Notes under the pieces: generated by a model | What the model was told of the DNA's origin: nothing | The model's input: only the letters and a program-made list of their open reading frames with translations | Databases searched by the model: none | Assembly (NCBI GenBank): GCA_030627475.1 | Contig: DAOURZ010000082.1 | Coordinates: forward strand, 1-6,567 | DNA from: Deltaproteobacteria bacterium | GTDB taxonomy: Bacteria > Desulfobacterota > Desulfobacteria > Desulfobacterales > ETH-SRB1 | Direction: 5' to 3' | DNA length: 6,567 nt | Made by a program: the position numbers and the translations under genes | Shown: positions 1 through 5,125 of the stretch, one piece after another | Numbering within the stretch: the stretch's first letter is position 1 | Layout: each line of letters opens with the position of its first letter

Positions 1-22
1 ATCAACATTTTCTTTAAAACCA

Positions 23-229
23 AGGAACGTGGACGAATTAACTTCCACAAGTAGGCGCACAGATTTGGGTCGAATTTGCCCAAATTTTAAATATAGGCTC
101 AGATCGCAAAAGTTGAAGGAATAGCGAGCTATTTCAATATTTTTGTGATTTGAGGCTGGATTTGAAATTAGGCAAAGGCGGCCTGAAGCTGTGATGCATA
201 GTTGTGGAAGTTATTTCGTCCACGTTCCT
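23..229. repeat. Fold-back palindromic element (MITE-like), 207 bp
   Basis: The outer ends, 23-50 and 202-229, are inverted copies of each other, 28 bases with one mismatch (38/214). The symmetry continues inward: GGCTCAG-like blocks, TTGCAAAA/TTTTTGTGA-like blocks and AATAGC (120-125) pair with GCTATT (128-133) around a two-base centre at 126-127. The whole segment could therefore fold into one long imperfect hairpin in DNA or RNA. It has no coding capacity. This is the build of a non-autonomous miniature element or a large intergenic repeat. No convincing target-site duplication is visible in the flanks (ends ..AAAACCA and AAGGG..). It sits directly downstream of the minus-strand amidohydrolase gene, where it could also act as a transcription terminator or mRNA-stabilising hairpin. 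The family is not recognised. Confidence 0.85.
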
Positions 230-1073
230 AAGGGTTCGGTTTAAGAAGTCCGGCAGCGTTATTACCGCAAATACTTTCTATTTCATCTTTTGAAAGACCG
301 GCTTTTTTGAACTCCCTGAAATATCTATTTGGCTTTAAAAGCGGAAAGTCGCTGCCAAAAAGAATCTTGTTTTTTCCAATAATCTGAATCGCTATTTGAT
401 ATATTTGGGGGTAATAAAGAAAAGGAGATGCTGCTGTATCAAAATAAACATTTTTCAAGTATTTTCCGATTTCCTTTTTCAGGAGATTGAAAAAAAACAT
501 TCCTCCTCCCCAGTGTGCAAGAACAATTTTATTGTTTGAAAACTTTCTGATAAGGCTGTAAATCTGTTTAAACGTATTTGGAGTTTTGCCTGGATAAAGA
601 TGACCGACAGGCTCGTTGGTGTGGATCAAAACAGGAAGGTTTTTATCTTCGCAGATTTCCATAAGCGGCTTAAGTTTTTTCTGTGAAGCTTCATCAATTC
701 CTGATTGATAGAATGCAATCTCGCCAACACCTGAAAGACCGGCTTCAAGGCATCTAACAACTTCAGGTACCGCATTTTTGTTAAAAGGATCAATACAGCA
801 GAAGCCTGCTAAACGCTCCGGAAATCTATCTATAGCTTTTAGGATATAATCGTTGTGTTTTTTAGATAAATCCGGATTTTTCCATGGGAATCCAAAAACT
901 ACTGATTTATCAATACCTTCAATATCCATTGAAGCCGTTATATCTGTTATGCCGGCGAGTTTTGATTCGGGAGAGCTATACAAAAGCTTAAAAGCAGGCT
1001 CATCCGGAAAATATTTTTCCCTGTTTTTTCTTATTTCTTTCGGGAAAATGTGAGTATGGAAATCTATAATCAT
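228..1073 (-). CDS. Amidohydrolase-2 family metal-dependent hydrolase
   Basis: A 281-residue TIM-barrel metal hydrolase of the amidohydrolase_2 (PF04909) type. What is seen: the N-terminal metal motif HTH (His6 and His8 in DFHTH), a second-half histidine in VLIHTNEP (His151), another in LAHWGGG (His187), and the C-terminal metal/catalytic aspartate in ILFGSDFP (Asp242). Length and motif order fit a complete family member. Relatives include ACMSD-like decarboxylases and uncharacterised hydrolases, and the substrate cannot be read from sequence. The protein is expected to be cytoplasmic, with no signal peptide. The ATG start is supported by a strong GAGGGAGA Shine-Dalgarno (1080-1087) with a six-base gap. 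It is divergent from the COG1751 gene, sharing a 188-bp spacer. Oddity: its TAG stop (228-230) uses two bases of the palindromic element 23-229, so the last codons may have been altered when that element arrived. Confidence 0.88.
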   Translation of the reverse strand: MIIDFHTHIFPKEIRKNREKYFPDEPAFKLLYSSPESKLAGITDITASMDIEGIDKSVVFGFPWKNPDLSKKHNDYILKAIDRFPERLAGFCCIDPFNKNAVPEVVRCLEAGLSGVGEIAFYQSGIDEASQKKLKPLMEICEDKNLPVLIHTNEPVGHLYPGKTPNTFKQIYSLIRKFSNNKIVLAHWGGGMFFFNLLKKEIGKYLKNVYFDTAASPFLYYPQIYQIAIQIIGKNKILFGSDFPLLKPNRYFREFKKAGLSKDEIESICGNNAAGLLKPNP

Positions 1074-1124
1074 TTTAAATCTCCCTCAGCCATAAGGAAC
1101 AAGAAGTTGCTATAATTCAAACTA

Positions 1125-1154
1125 TTGACTCCAACTGTATTAAATAATTATACT
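1125..1154 (+). promoter_or_regulatory. Candidate sigma70 promoter of the COG1751-lysR pair
   Basis: TTGACT (1125-1130) and TATACT (1149-1154) each match the -35 and -10 consensus at five of six positions, with an 18-bp spacer. The leader to the ATG at 1262 would be about 100 bases. A perfect AT palindrome, ATTATA-T-TATAAT (1161-1173), lies just downstream around the expected start of transcription and could be an operator for the LysR protein encoded by this operon. AT-rich palindromes of this size do arise by chance. No equally good promoter was found for the divergent amidohydrolase gene. Confidence 0.5.
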
Positions 1155-1261
1155 TGCAACATTATATTATAATTTATAGTATCACAAACTGAAAGTTCGC
1201 ACCAAAGGTTCGCTAATTATAAAATCAACAATCTCAATCGGAACTGCTCAGGGAGATTATC

Positions 1262-1810
1262 ATGTTTTTCGATAAACCGGGAAAAAATAATACCGAACAT
1301 ACCCTTAAGCTCGCATTCGAGCGGGGAAAAGAATTAGGTTTAAACGAAGTTGTTTTGGCTTCTACTAAAGGAGATACGGCTTACAGGGCATTAGAAATTT
1401 TCAGTGGTTTTAGCATCACCGTTGTAACATATCACTGCGGCTTCAAGGAGCCTTTCAAAAAAATGATGTCGGATGACGTTAAAAATGATCTTAAAGAAAA
1501 AGGCGTAGTTGTAATATCGGCTACACATGCTCTTTCCGGTGTTGAGCGGTCTATAGCAAAAAAACATACGGGTAGCTATCCGGCACTGCTTATAGCGGAT
1601 ACTTTAAGGCTTTTCGGACAGGGAACCAAGGTTGCAGTAGAGGTATCAATAATGGCGGCTGATGCCGGCGCTCTTACAGGTAATGATATTATCTCAATAG
1701 GCGGGACAGCTATGGGTGCTGATGCTGCGCTGGTTATAAAACCTGCAAACCAATCTGATCTTTTTGATCTGCGTATCAGGGAAATTATATGTAAGCCCAG
1801 ACAGTTTTAA
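1262..1810 (+). CDS. COG1751 family protein, pyruvate kinase C-terminal-domain-like
   Basis: A 182-residue protein of the COG1751 family. The family is uncharacterised, and its fold resembles the C-terminal (alpha/beta) domain of pyruvate kinase without the catalytic barrel. What is seen: an ASTKGDTA block (33-40), TYHCGFKEP (56-64), SATHALSGVERSI (86-98), and a glycine-rich end GGTAMGADAALVIKPA (147-162), all typical of the family. In pyruvate kinase this domain holds the allosteric phosphate-binding site, so a small-ligand-binding role is possible, but no reaction is known. The ATG has a good GGGAGA Shine-Dalgarno (1251-1256) five bases ahead. lysR follows after only eight bases, so the two are very likely co-transcribed. 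Being paired with a regulator suggests either a sensor/effector link or simply that this gene is the regulator's target; both are inference. Confidence 0.83.
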   Translation: MFFDKPGKNNTEHTLKLAFERGKELGLNEVVLASTKGDTAYRALEIFSGFSITVVTYHCGFKEPFKKMMSDDVKNDLKEKGVVVISATHALSGVERSIAKKHTGSYPALLIADTLRLFGQGTKVAVEVSIMAADAGALTGNDIISIGGTAMGADAALVIKPANQSDLFDLRIREIICKPRQF

Positions 1811-1818
1811 ACAATAAA

Positions 1819-2754
1819 ATGAAACACTTTCCTCGAAAATCATCAATAGATTTTGACCTCCGACAACTGGAAATATTCTGCAAGGTAGTTGAACATAAAA
1901 GTTTTTCAAAAGCTGCTGCTTCTGTTTTTCTGGCACAGGCTTCAGTCAGTGAAAGAATATCAAATCTTGAGGAAATGATTGGACTAAAACTTCTTGACCG
2001 TCTAAGCAGAGAAGTCGTTCCAACCAGGGCCGGGAAACTTCTGCTTGCGCACGCCCGGCTTCTGCTTGATATGAAAAGAACAGCATGCCTTGCAATGGAA
2101 GATTTTATCGGAGTAAAGCAAGGAGAAATTCATATCGGCGGCAGTACAATTCCAGGCGAATATATCCTTCCAAAATACATTGAACAATTCAAAAAAAAAT
2201 TCCCCGACATATCCGTTATGCTTACAATTGCCGATACATGCAAGATTGAAGAGGATGTTGCCGGGGGTTATCTTGAACTGGGTGTGGTTGGCTCCAAAAA
2301 CACAAAAAAAAATCTAACTTATTATGAATTATGGGATGATGAACTGGTAGTGGTAGTTCCTGCCGGTCACAGTCTAACAAAGAAACAAAAGATCACGGTT
2401 GAGGAACTTTCCAAAGAACCTTTTATCTTAAGGGAAAAAGGTTCGGGAACTTTAAAAATTATGGAAAATTACCTCCAAAAACATGAATCAGCATCCATAG
2501 AATCATTAAATATAGTGGCTCGACTTGGCTCTTCCACCGCTGTCAAAGAGGGTATAAAAGCGGGCCTCGGTATATCCATTCTGTCTTCCATGGCGATTGG
2601 AACTGAGCTGAAAACAGATGTTCTCAAAGCATTAAAAATAAATGGCCTTGACATGAAGCGGAAATTTTATCTTATGAAAAATGAAAAAAGAACCGCTTCA
2701 CCTCTGTGCCAGGCTATGTTTGATTTCCTGCTGACAACCTCCACTAAAACCTGA
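1819..2754 (+). CDS. LysR-family transcriptional regulator, selenium-metabolism-associated type
   Basis: A 311-residue LysR-type regulator. The N-terminal winged helix-turn-helix spans about residues 14-75 (DLRQLEIFCKVVE.., SFSKAAASVFLAQASVSERI, LDRLSREVVPTRAG). The effector-binding periplasmic-binding-protein-like domain spans about 102-305 (GEIHIGGSTIPGEYILP, LELGVVG, DELVVVVPAGH, VKEGIKAGLGISIL). Length is normal. The STIPGEYILP segment and the position near selC/selB fit the LysR group that NCBI names selenium metabolism-associated; this subgroup call is from memory of the family and from context. There is a 12-residue N-terminal extension before the usual DLRQLEIF start, and no clear Shine-Dalgarno upstream of the ATG, so translation may be coupled to the preceding gene eight bases away. 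Oddity: its last 28 coding bases before the final codons recur at 5001-5028, beyond the inserted DNA. Confidence 0.87.
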   Translation: MKHFPRKSSIDFDLRQLEIFCKVVEHKSFSKAAASVFLAQASVSERISNLEEMIGLKLLDRLSREVVPTRAGKLLLAHARLLLDMKRTACLAMEDFIGVKQGEIHIGGSTIPGEYILPKYIEQFKKKFPDISVMLTIADTCKIEEDVAGGYLELGVVGSKNTKKNLTYYELWDDELVVVVPAGHSLTKKQKITVEELSKEPFILREKGSGTLKIMENYLQKHESASIESLNIVARLGSSTAVKEGIKAGLGISILSSMAIGTELKTDVLKALKINGLDMKRKFYLMKNEKRTASPLCQAMFDFLLTTSTKT

Positions 2755-2810
2755 ATTCTTTCTATTACAACTCTCCGAATCTATCGGCTTTTTCCAATTT
2801 GATAAATAGG
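2703..2810 (+). repeat. Direct repeat copy A: lysR 3' end plus downstream spacer
   Basis: TCTGTGCCAGGCTATGTTTG and the bases after it (2703-2730) match 5001-5028 at 27 of 28 positions. Copy A then has 23 extra bases lying between two CCTG tetranucleotides (2727-2730 and 2750-2753). After that the copies align again (AATTCTTTCTATTACAAC.., ATCGG, TTTTTCCAATTTGATAAAT) up to about 2810, and perhaps more weakly to about 2845. Copy A contains the true end of lysR. It also holds what looks like a decayed version of the selC promoter: TTGATA (2799-2804) and TATTAT (2822-2827), 17 bp apart, against TTGACA/TATAAT in copy B. Confidence 0.85.
2775..2793 (+). terminator. Weak candidate terminator after lysR
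   Basis: CCGA (2775-2778) and TCGG (2784-2787) can pair across a five-base loop and are followed by CTTTTT. The stem is only four pairs, so this is weak. The equivalent stem is lost in the second repeat copy near 5050, which has a deletion here. Confidence 0.25.
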
Positions 2811-2836
2811 TTATCCCCTTTTATTATTTGCTTAAT

Positions 2837-3162
2837 TTAATAGTATAGGAATTTCCATTTTTTAGTGAGTAATACCAAATGGTTGTTGAAAACAAGATGC
2901 ATATATGTAAAATAAAATGGTATGAAAGCGTCATCCAAAAGATTTTTAATGAGAAAATAAATCCGGCTACTAAAAGAAGTGTAAAACGTCGCCAGTTGTA
3001 TGTTGATGAGTTCAAAAAATCATACACAGCATCTTTGCCGACAGCTATTGTTTTATTCCGCACTACACCTTCGAAGAAGTTTTTGCCGATAAATGTCAGG
3101 TTGAAGACAATGGAGAACAATTCTATGGGAGATGCACCTTTTGTGCGAACCCTTAGTCTTGA
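2837..3162 (-). pseudogene. Decayed N-terminal fragment of an IS4-superfamily transposase
   Basis: Read on the minus strand from 3162 downward, the sequence encodes RTKGASPIELFSIVF, then TFIGKNFFEG, then VGKDAVYDFLNSSTYNWRRF and TLLL. The GKD.VYRFLNS..YNWRRFLLLL signature is the N-terminal region of DDE transposases of the IS4 superfamily. No intact start is present (the frame opens just after a TAA at 3163-3165). Soon after the signature the frame loses similarity; in another frame LLDDAFIPF appears (about 2921-2942), which could be one of the DD-containing blocks, implying a frameshift or internal deletion. A stop follows at 2837-2839. The C-terminal two thirds, with the other catalytic residues, is absent. 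The plus-strand open frame at 2879-3172 is a shadow of this fossil. No inverted-repeat ends were found. Confidence 0.72.
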
Positions 3163-3195
3163 TTATGTCTGATTTATTGAGCATGCTTCCAACTT

Positions 3196-3372
3196 TTAAC
3201 ATGGAAAAATAATCACCAAAAACTTGCTGAATTCCCTTATAAGGTCTGGAGGAAGCAGGTCTGGCCGTATACTTAGAATTTGGCCGAGCTTGATGAAGGT
3301 TGGGCCAAGTTTTTCAAAAGCCAGGCGTGCTCGTTCGGGGGTAGGGAGGCGCTTTACAGTCCCTTGATCGAA
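3196..3372 (-). pseudogene. ubiB: Orphan fragment of a UbiB/ABC1 (AarF) kinase gene
   Basis: On the minus strand, 3357 down to about 3223 reads [37 protein letters not shown] and DLIREFSK. This is the conserved N-terminal block of UbiB/ABC1 atypical kinases, including the hallmark KxGQ motif (here KLGQ) and the RPDLLPP that follows it. Only about 45 codons remain: the nucleotide-binding and catalytic parts of the kinase are missing, and the frame runs into unrelated residues (FLVIIFPC) and a stop at 3196-3198. It lies immediately after, and in frame with, the stop codon of the ATPase gene (3373-3375), with no start codon or ribosome binding site of its own, so it is not expected to be made. 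Such a precise surviving fragment suggests that mobile DNA carried or broke a ubiB gene elsewhere. Confidence 0.8.
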
Positions 3373-4611
3373 TTATCCTGTTAACATAAGAAAATTCCTT
3401 GCTGGAATAACGAAACAATTCCCGGGGAATGCTTCAACTTTCCCGGCATTGCGAACAATTTGATAGAACGGAACATTGAGTTTCTCTCCATAAAACCTTC
3501 CCGGCTTACTAATATCAACATCGCCCTCCTTTGCCTCAAACAGGCAAACGGGCTTATTGTCTTTCACCAGAACAAAATCGACTTCTCGCTTTTCCCTGTC
3601 ACGGATATACCGGATTTCAAAATTCCCCAGGCCGGTTTCTGTCATCCTTGCTGCCATACGGATAAGGCTTACGGCCAGGAGGCTTTCGAAAACAACTCCC
3701 GGTTCAGACAGCAGTGACCAGTCGAAGAAATAGAGTTTTTTCTCTTTTTTGATTGCCCGTGCTATTTTTTTATGCCAGGGACGCAGAGTAAAAACCAGAT
3801 AGAGGGCCTGCAATATATTGATCCAGTTCTTTATGGTATCGTATTTTTTTTCTAAGTCTTCACTCAGCGACGGTATGCTAAGCTGAGAACCAACTTTTGT
3901 GGGAAGGATTTCCACCAGCGTCTCAAGGCCTTTGATGTCTGCAATCCGTGAAAAATCACGTACGTCTTCTTTTGTCAGCAAGGTCTTGTAATCATTCTGC
4001 CACCTCCGATGAAACTTTTCCGTACCCCTGAGAAATGGCTCAGGAAAACCTCCGAATTTCAACAGCAGTTCAAGGGCTTCATCCGCCTCTTCTATTTTAG
4101 CTTCTCTCGCATGTCTGGCAAACAGGTTGCCGTCAGCAAAAATGTCGCCGTCGCCGAGAACATGAGAAAAATCACCCGTAGCCTCTGGAAGTCCCAGAGG
4201 GAACATCTGGTAGGAGAAGTAACGTCCCACCAGTGAATCTCCGGATTTTTGAAAATACCCGAGTCTGGCGGAGCCTGTAACAAGGAGCTGCATTCTTTCT
4301 CGATTTATGTCATAAAAGCCCTTCAGAATATTCCTCCACTCCGTATGTTTGTGGATCTCATCAAACACGAAGGGAACGGGATCGTTCTTGAATTTCTCAT
4401 CGATGATGTTTCGAAAATAGAGTGGATTTTTTTTGTACTCTGCCACTAATGATGGGTCATCCCAGTTGAAGTAGGTGTCTTCCGATCCGGCAGATCCAAG
4501 CCACTTCTGAGCAAAAGTAGTCTTCCCCACCTGTCTGGGACCGGTAAGGAAGATCATCTTTTCCGCTGTCATTTCAGGGTCAAATATATATGTACCAATT
4601 AATCGTTCCAT
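3373..4611 (-). CDS. AAA_14 / DUF4143 family ATP-binding protein
   Basis: A 412-residue two-domain protein. The N-terminal P-loop ATPase (AAA_14 type) has Walker A GPRQVGKT (24-31), Walker B FVFDE (81-85) and the sensor-like VTGSAR (111-116). The C-terminal DUF4143 region ends in a PD-(D/E)xK nuclease-like motif: EVDF with Asp345, then FEAK with Glu359 and Lys361. The nuclease-fold core looks intact, but activity in this family is unproven. These ATPases are common, patchily distributed and mobile; their role is unknown, with proposals including defence or DNA transactions. Start choice: the frame is open to 4716, but ATG at 4611 (MERLIGTYIF) is preferred because it begins the conserved region and lies seven bases beyond a promoter -10, whereas longer versions would read through the palindromic promoter. 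No clear Shine-Dalgarno is present, which fits a leaderless mRNA. It is the only intact gene in the inserted segment. Confidence 0.87.
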   Translation of the reverse strand: MERLIGTYIFDPEMTAEKMIFLTGPRQVGKTTFAQKWLGSAGSEDTYFNWDDPSLVAEYKKNPLYFRNIIDEKFKNDPVPFVFDEIHKHTEWRNILKGFYDINRERMQLLVTGSARLGYFQKSGDSLVGRYFSYQMFPLGLPEATGDFSHVLGDGDIFADGNLFARHAREAKIEEADEALELLLKFGGFPEPFLRGTEKFHRRWQNDYKTLLTKEDVRDFSRIADIKGLETLVEILPTKVGSQLSIPSLSEDLEKKYDTIKNWINILQALYLVFTLRPWHKKIARAIKKEKKLYFFDWSLLSEPGVVFESLLAVSLIRMAARMTETGLGNFEIRYIRDREKREVDFVLVKDNKPVCLFEAKEGDVDISKPGRFYGEKLNVPFYQIVRNAGKVEAFPGNCFVIPARNFLMLTG

Positions 4612-4618
4612 GGTGATT

Positions 4619-4646
4619 ATTATCCATATTGCTGGAATATTGTCAA
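4619..4646 (-). promoter_or_regulatory. Promoter of the ATPase gene (probably leaderless)
   Basis: On the minus strand a perfect TTGACA (4641-4646) is followed after 16 bp by GATAAT (4619-4624), five of six to consensus. Only seven bases separate the -10 from the ATG at 4611, so transcription should begin at or next to the start codon. The -35 box sits inside the left arm of the palindrome 4632-4691. Confidence 0.7.
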
Positions 4647-4691
4647 GACCATTTTCCATAATTATGGAATATTGTCTTGACAATATTCCAG
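4632..4691. promoter_or_regulatory. 60-bp near-perfect palindrome between divergent promoters (operator candidate)
   Basis: The outer arms CTGGAATATTGTCAAGAC (4632-4649) and their exact inverse (4674-4691) surround a perfect inner palindrome, TTCCATAATTATGGAA (4654-4669), on the same centre of symmetry (4661/4662). Of 30 base pairs only two fail to match (4650/4673 and 4653/4670). TGGAATATT- and TTCCATAA-type half sites recur within it, so it could bind more than one dimer of a regulator. It separates two mirror-image promoters and ends 20 bases before the ATPase start. Autoregulation by the ATPase is an inference only; a cruciform or hairpin role is also possible. Confidence 0.85.
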
Positions 4692-4704
4692 AGGAACAGA
4701 TAAT
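4677..4704 (+). promoter_or_regulatory. Mirror-image promoter pointing away from the ATPase
   Basis: In the right arm, TTGACA (4677-4682) is followed after exactly 16 bp by GATAAT (4699-4704), the same pair and spacing as on the other strand. The -10 lies outside the palindrome, so its reappearance is not forced by the symmetry of the arms. A short frame begins at ATG 4720 (to 4818, 32 codons) after GAGG at 4709-4712, but most of it is the repeat described at 4757-4801, so a real peptide is doubtful. Confidence 0.5.
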
Positions 4705-4756
4705 TGTCGAGGACATATAATGCGGAAACCTGGGAGTACCACTTCAAAAGAGGAAA

Positions 4757-4801
4757 CAAATTTTCCCCCTTTCGTAAAGGGGGACCGAGGGGGGATTTCT
4801 A
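4757..4801. repeat. Short hairpin repeat of the CCCCCTTT..AAAGGGGG type
   Basis: CCCCCTTT (4765-4772) pairs perfectly with AAAGGGGG (4776-4783) across a three-base loop. It is followed by GACCGAGGGGGGATTT, which can pair alternatively with AAATTTTCCCCC. This resembles the widely dispersed intergenic repeat of bacteria whose translation reads PPFxKGGxGG (here FPPFVKGDRGG on the plus strand, IPPRSPFTKGG on the minus strand). It makes both strands look falsely coding. Confidence 0.7.
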
Positions 4802-4910
4802 TATCGCATTGGCAATAATCAAGCCCAGTTGGAAATGTACCATTTTTTTCACGAGCAAATCTATAGTATAACCTTGCTATGTAGTACCTGAACGAAAACC
4901 TCAATTTCTT

Positions 4911-4967
4911 GTAAGTTGGGTTGAGCCTGATTTCCTTTTGTTGGTTTCGAAACTTAACACGACTTAC
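4911..4967. repeat. Imperfect inverted repeat (GTAAGTTGGGTT..AACACGACTTAC)
   Basis: GTAAGTTGGGTTGAG (4911-4925) is an inverted match, 12 of 15, to CTTAACACGACTTAC (4953-4967), with a roughly 27-base loop holding TTGTTGGTTTCGAAA. Its look is that of the dispersed GTTGGGTT-type intergenic repeats common in some bacteria. A second small palindrome, ATGCT-GGCA-AGCAT (4979-4992), lies just beyond. The rest of 4820-5000 shows nothing else recognisable: no gene, and the minus-strand open frame across it looks accidental. Confidence 0.5.
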
Positions 4968-5000
4968 AAATAATAAGCATGCTGGCAAGCATATTTAGAA

Positions 5001-5083
5001 TCTGTGCCAGGCTATTTTTGATTTCCTGAATTCTTCCTATTACAACCCCACAATTTATCGGTTTTTCCAATTTGACAAATCGG
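5001..5083 (+). repeat. Direct repeat copy B: lysR-end remnant leading into the selC promoter
   Basis: Second copy of 2703-2810. The lysR frame is still readable for LCQAIFDFL, against LCQAMFDFL in the intact gene. It then skips the 23 bases that lie between the two CCTG tetranucleotides of copy A, and continues AATTCTTCCTATTACAAC.., TTATCGG, TTTTTCCAATTTGACAAATCGG. Similarity starts abruptly at 5001: the bases before it do not match lysR. The copy's right end carries the -35 box of the selC promoter. Confidence 0.85.
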
Positions 5084-5099
5084 TTTTTTCTTGTATAAT
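5072..5099 (+). promoter_or_regulatory. Consensus sigma70 promoter of selC-selB
   Basis: Perfect TTGACA (5072-5077) and perfect TATAAT (5094-5099) with a 16-bp spacer. Transcription would begin about 5106, roughly 20 bases before the mature 5' end of the tRNA. This is the strongest promoter in the window, as expected for a tRNA gene. It probably also drives selB. Confidence 0.85.
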
Positions 5100-5125
5100 T
5101 TCTATTTTTTATTAACAGCTTCTAT

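Noticed and set aside
853..1053. Plus-strand open frame inside the amidohydrolase gene
   Set aside because: Shadow of a well-supported minus-strand gene with intact metal-binding motifs.
2752..2808. Selenocysteine read-through of the lysR TGA stop
   Set aside because: Sec machinery is adjacent, but LysR regulators end here, the residues after TGA are not conserved-looking, and no SECIS-like hairpin is convincing.
2879..3172. Plus-strand open frame of 97 codons
   Set aside because: The opposite strand carries a recognisable transposase N-terminal signature, so this frame is its shadow.
4612..4716. Extended N-terminus of the ATPase (35 extra residues)
   Set aside because: It would encode the palindrome and the promoter itself, and adds nothing conserved before MERLIGTY; the ATG at 4611 is the better start.
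4662..4988. Minus-strand open frame of 108 codons
   Set aside because: It spans the palindromic promoter, the CCCCCTTT hairpin repeat and the GTAAGTT inverted repeat, has no recognisable domain, and looks accidental.
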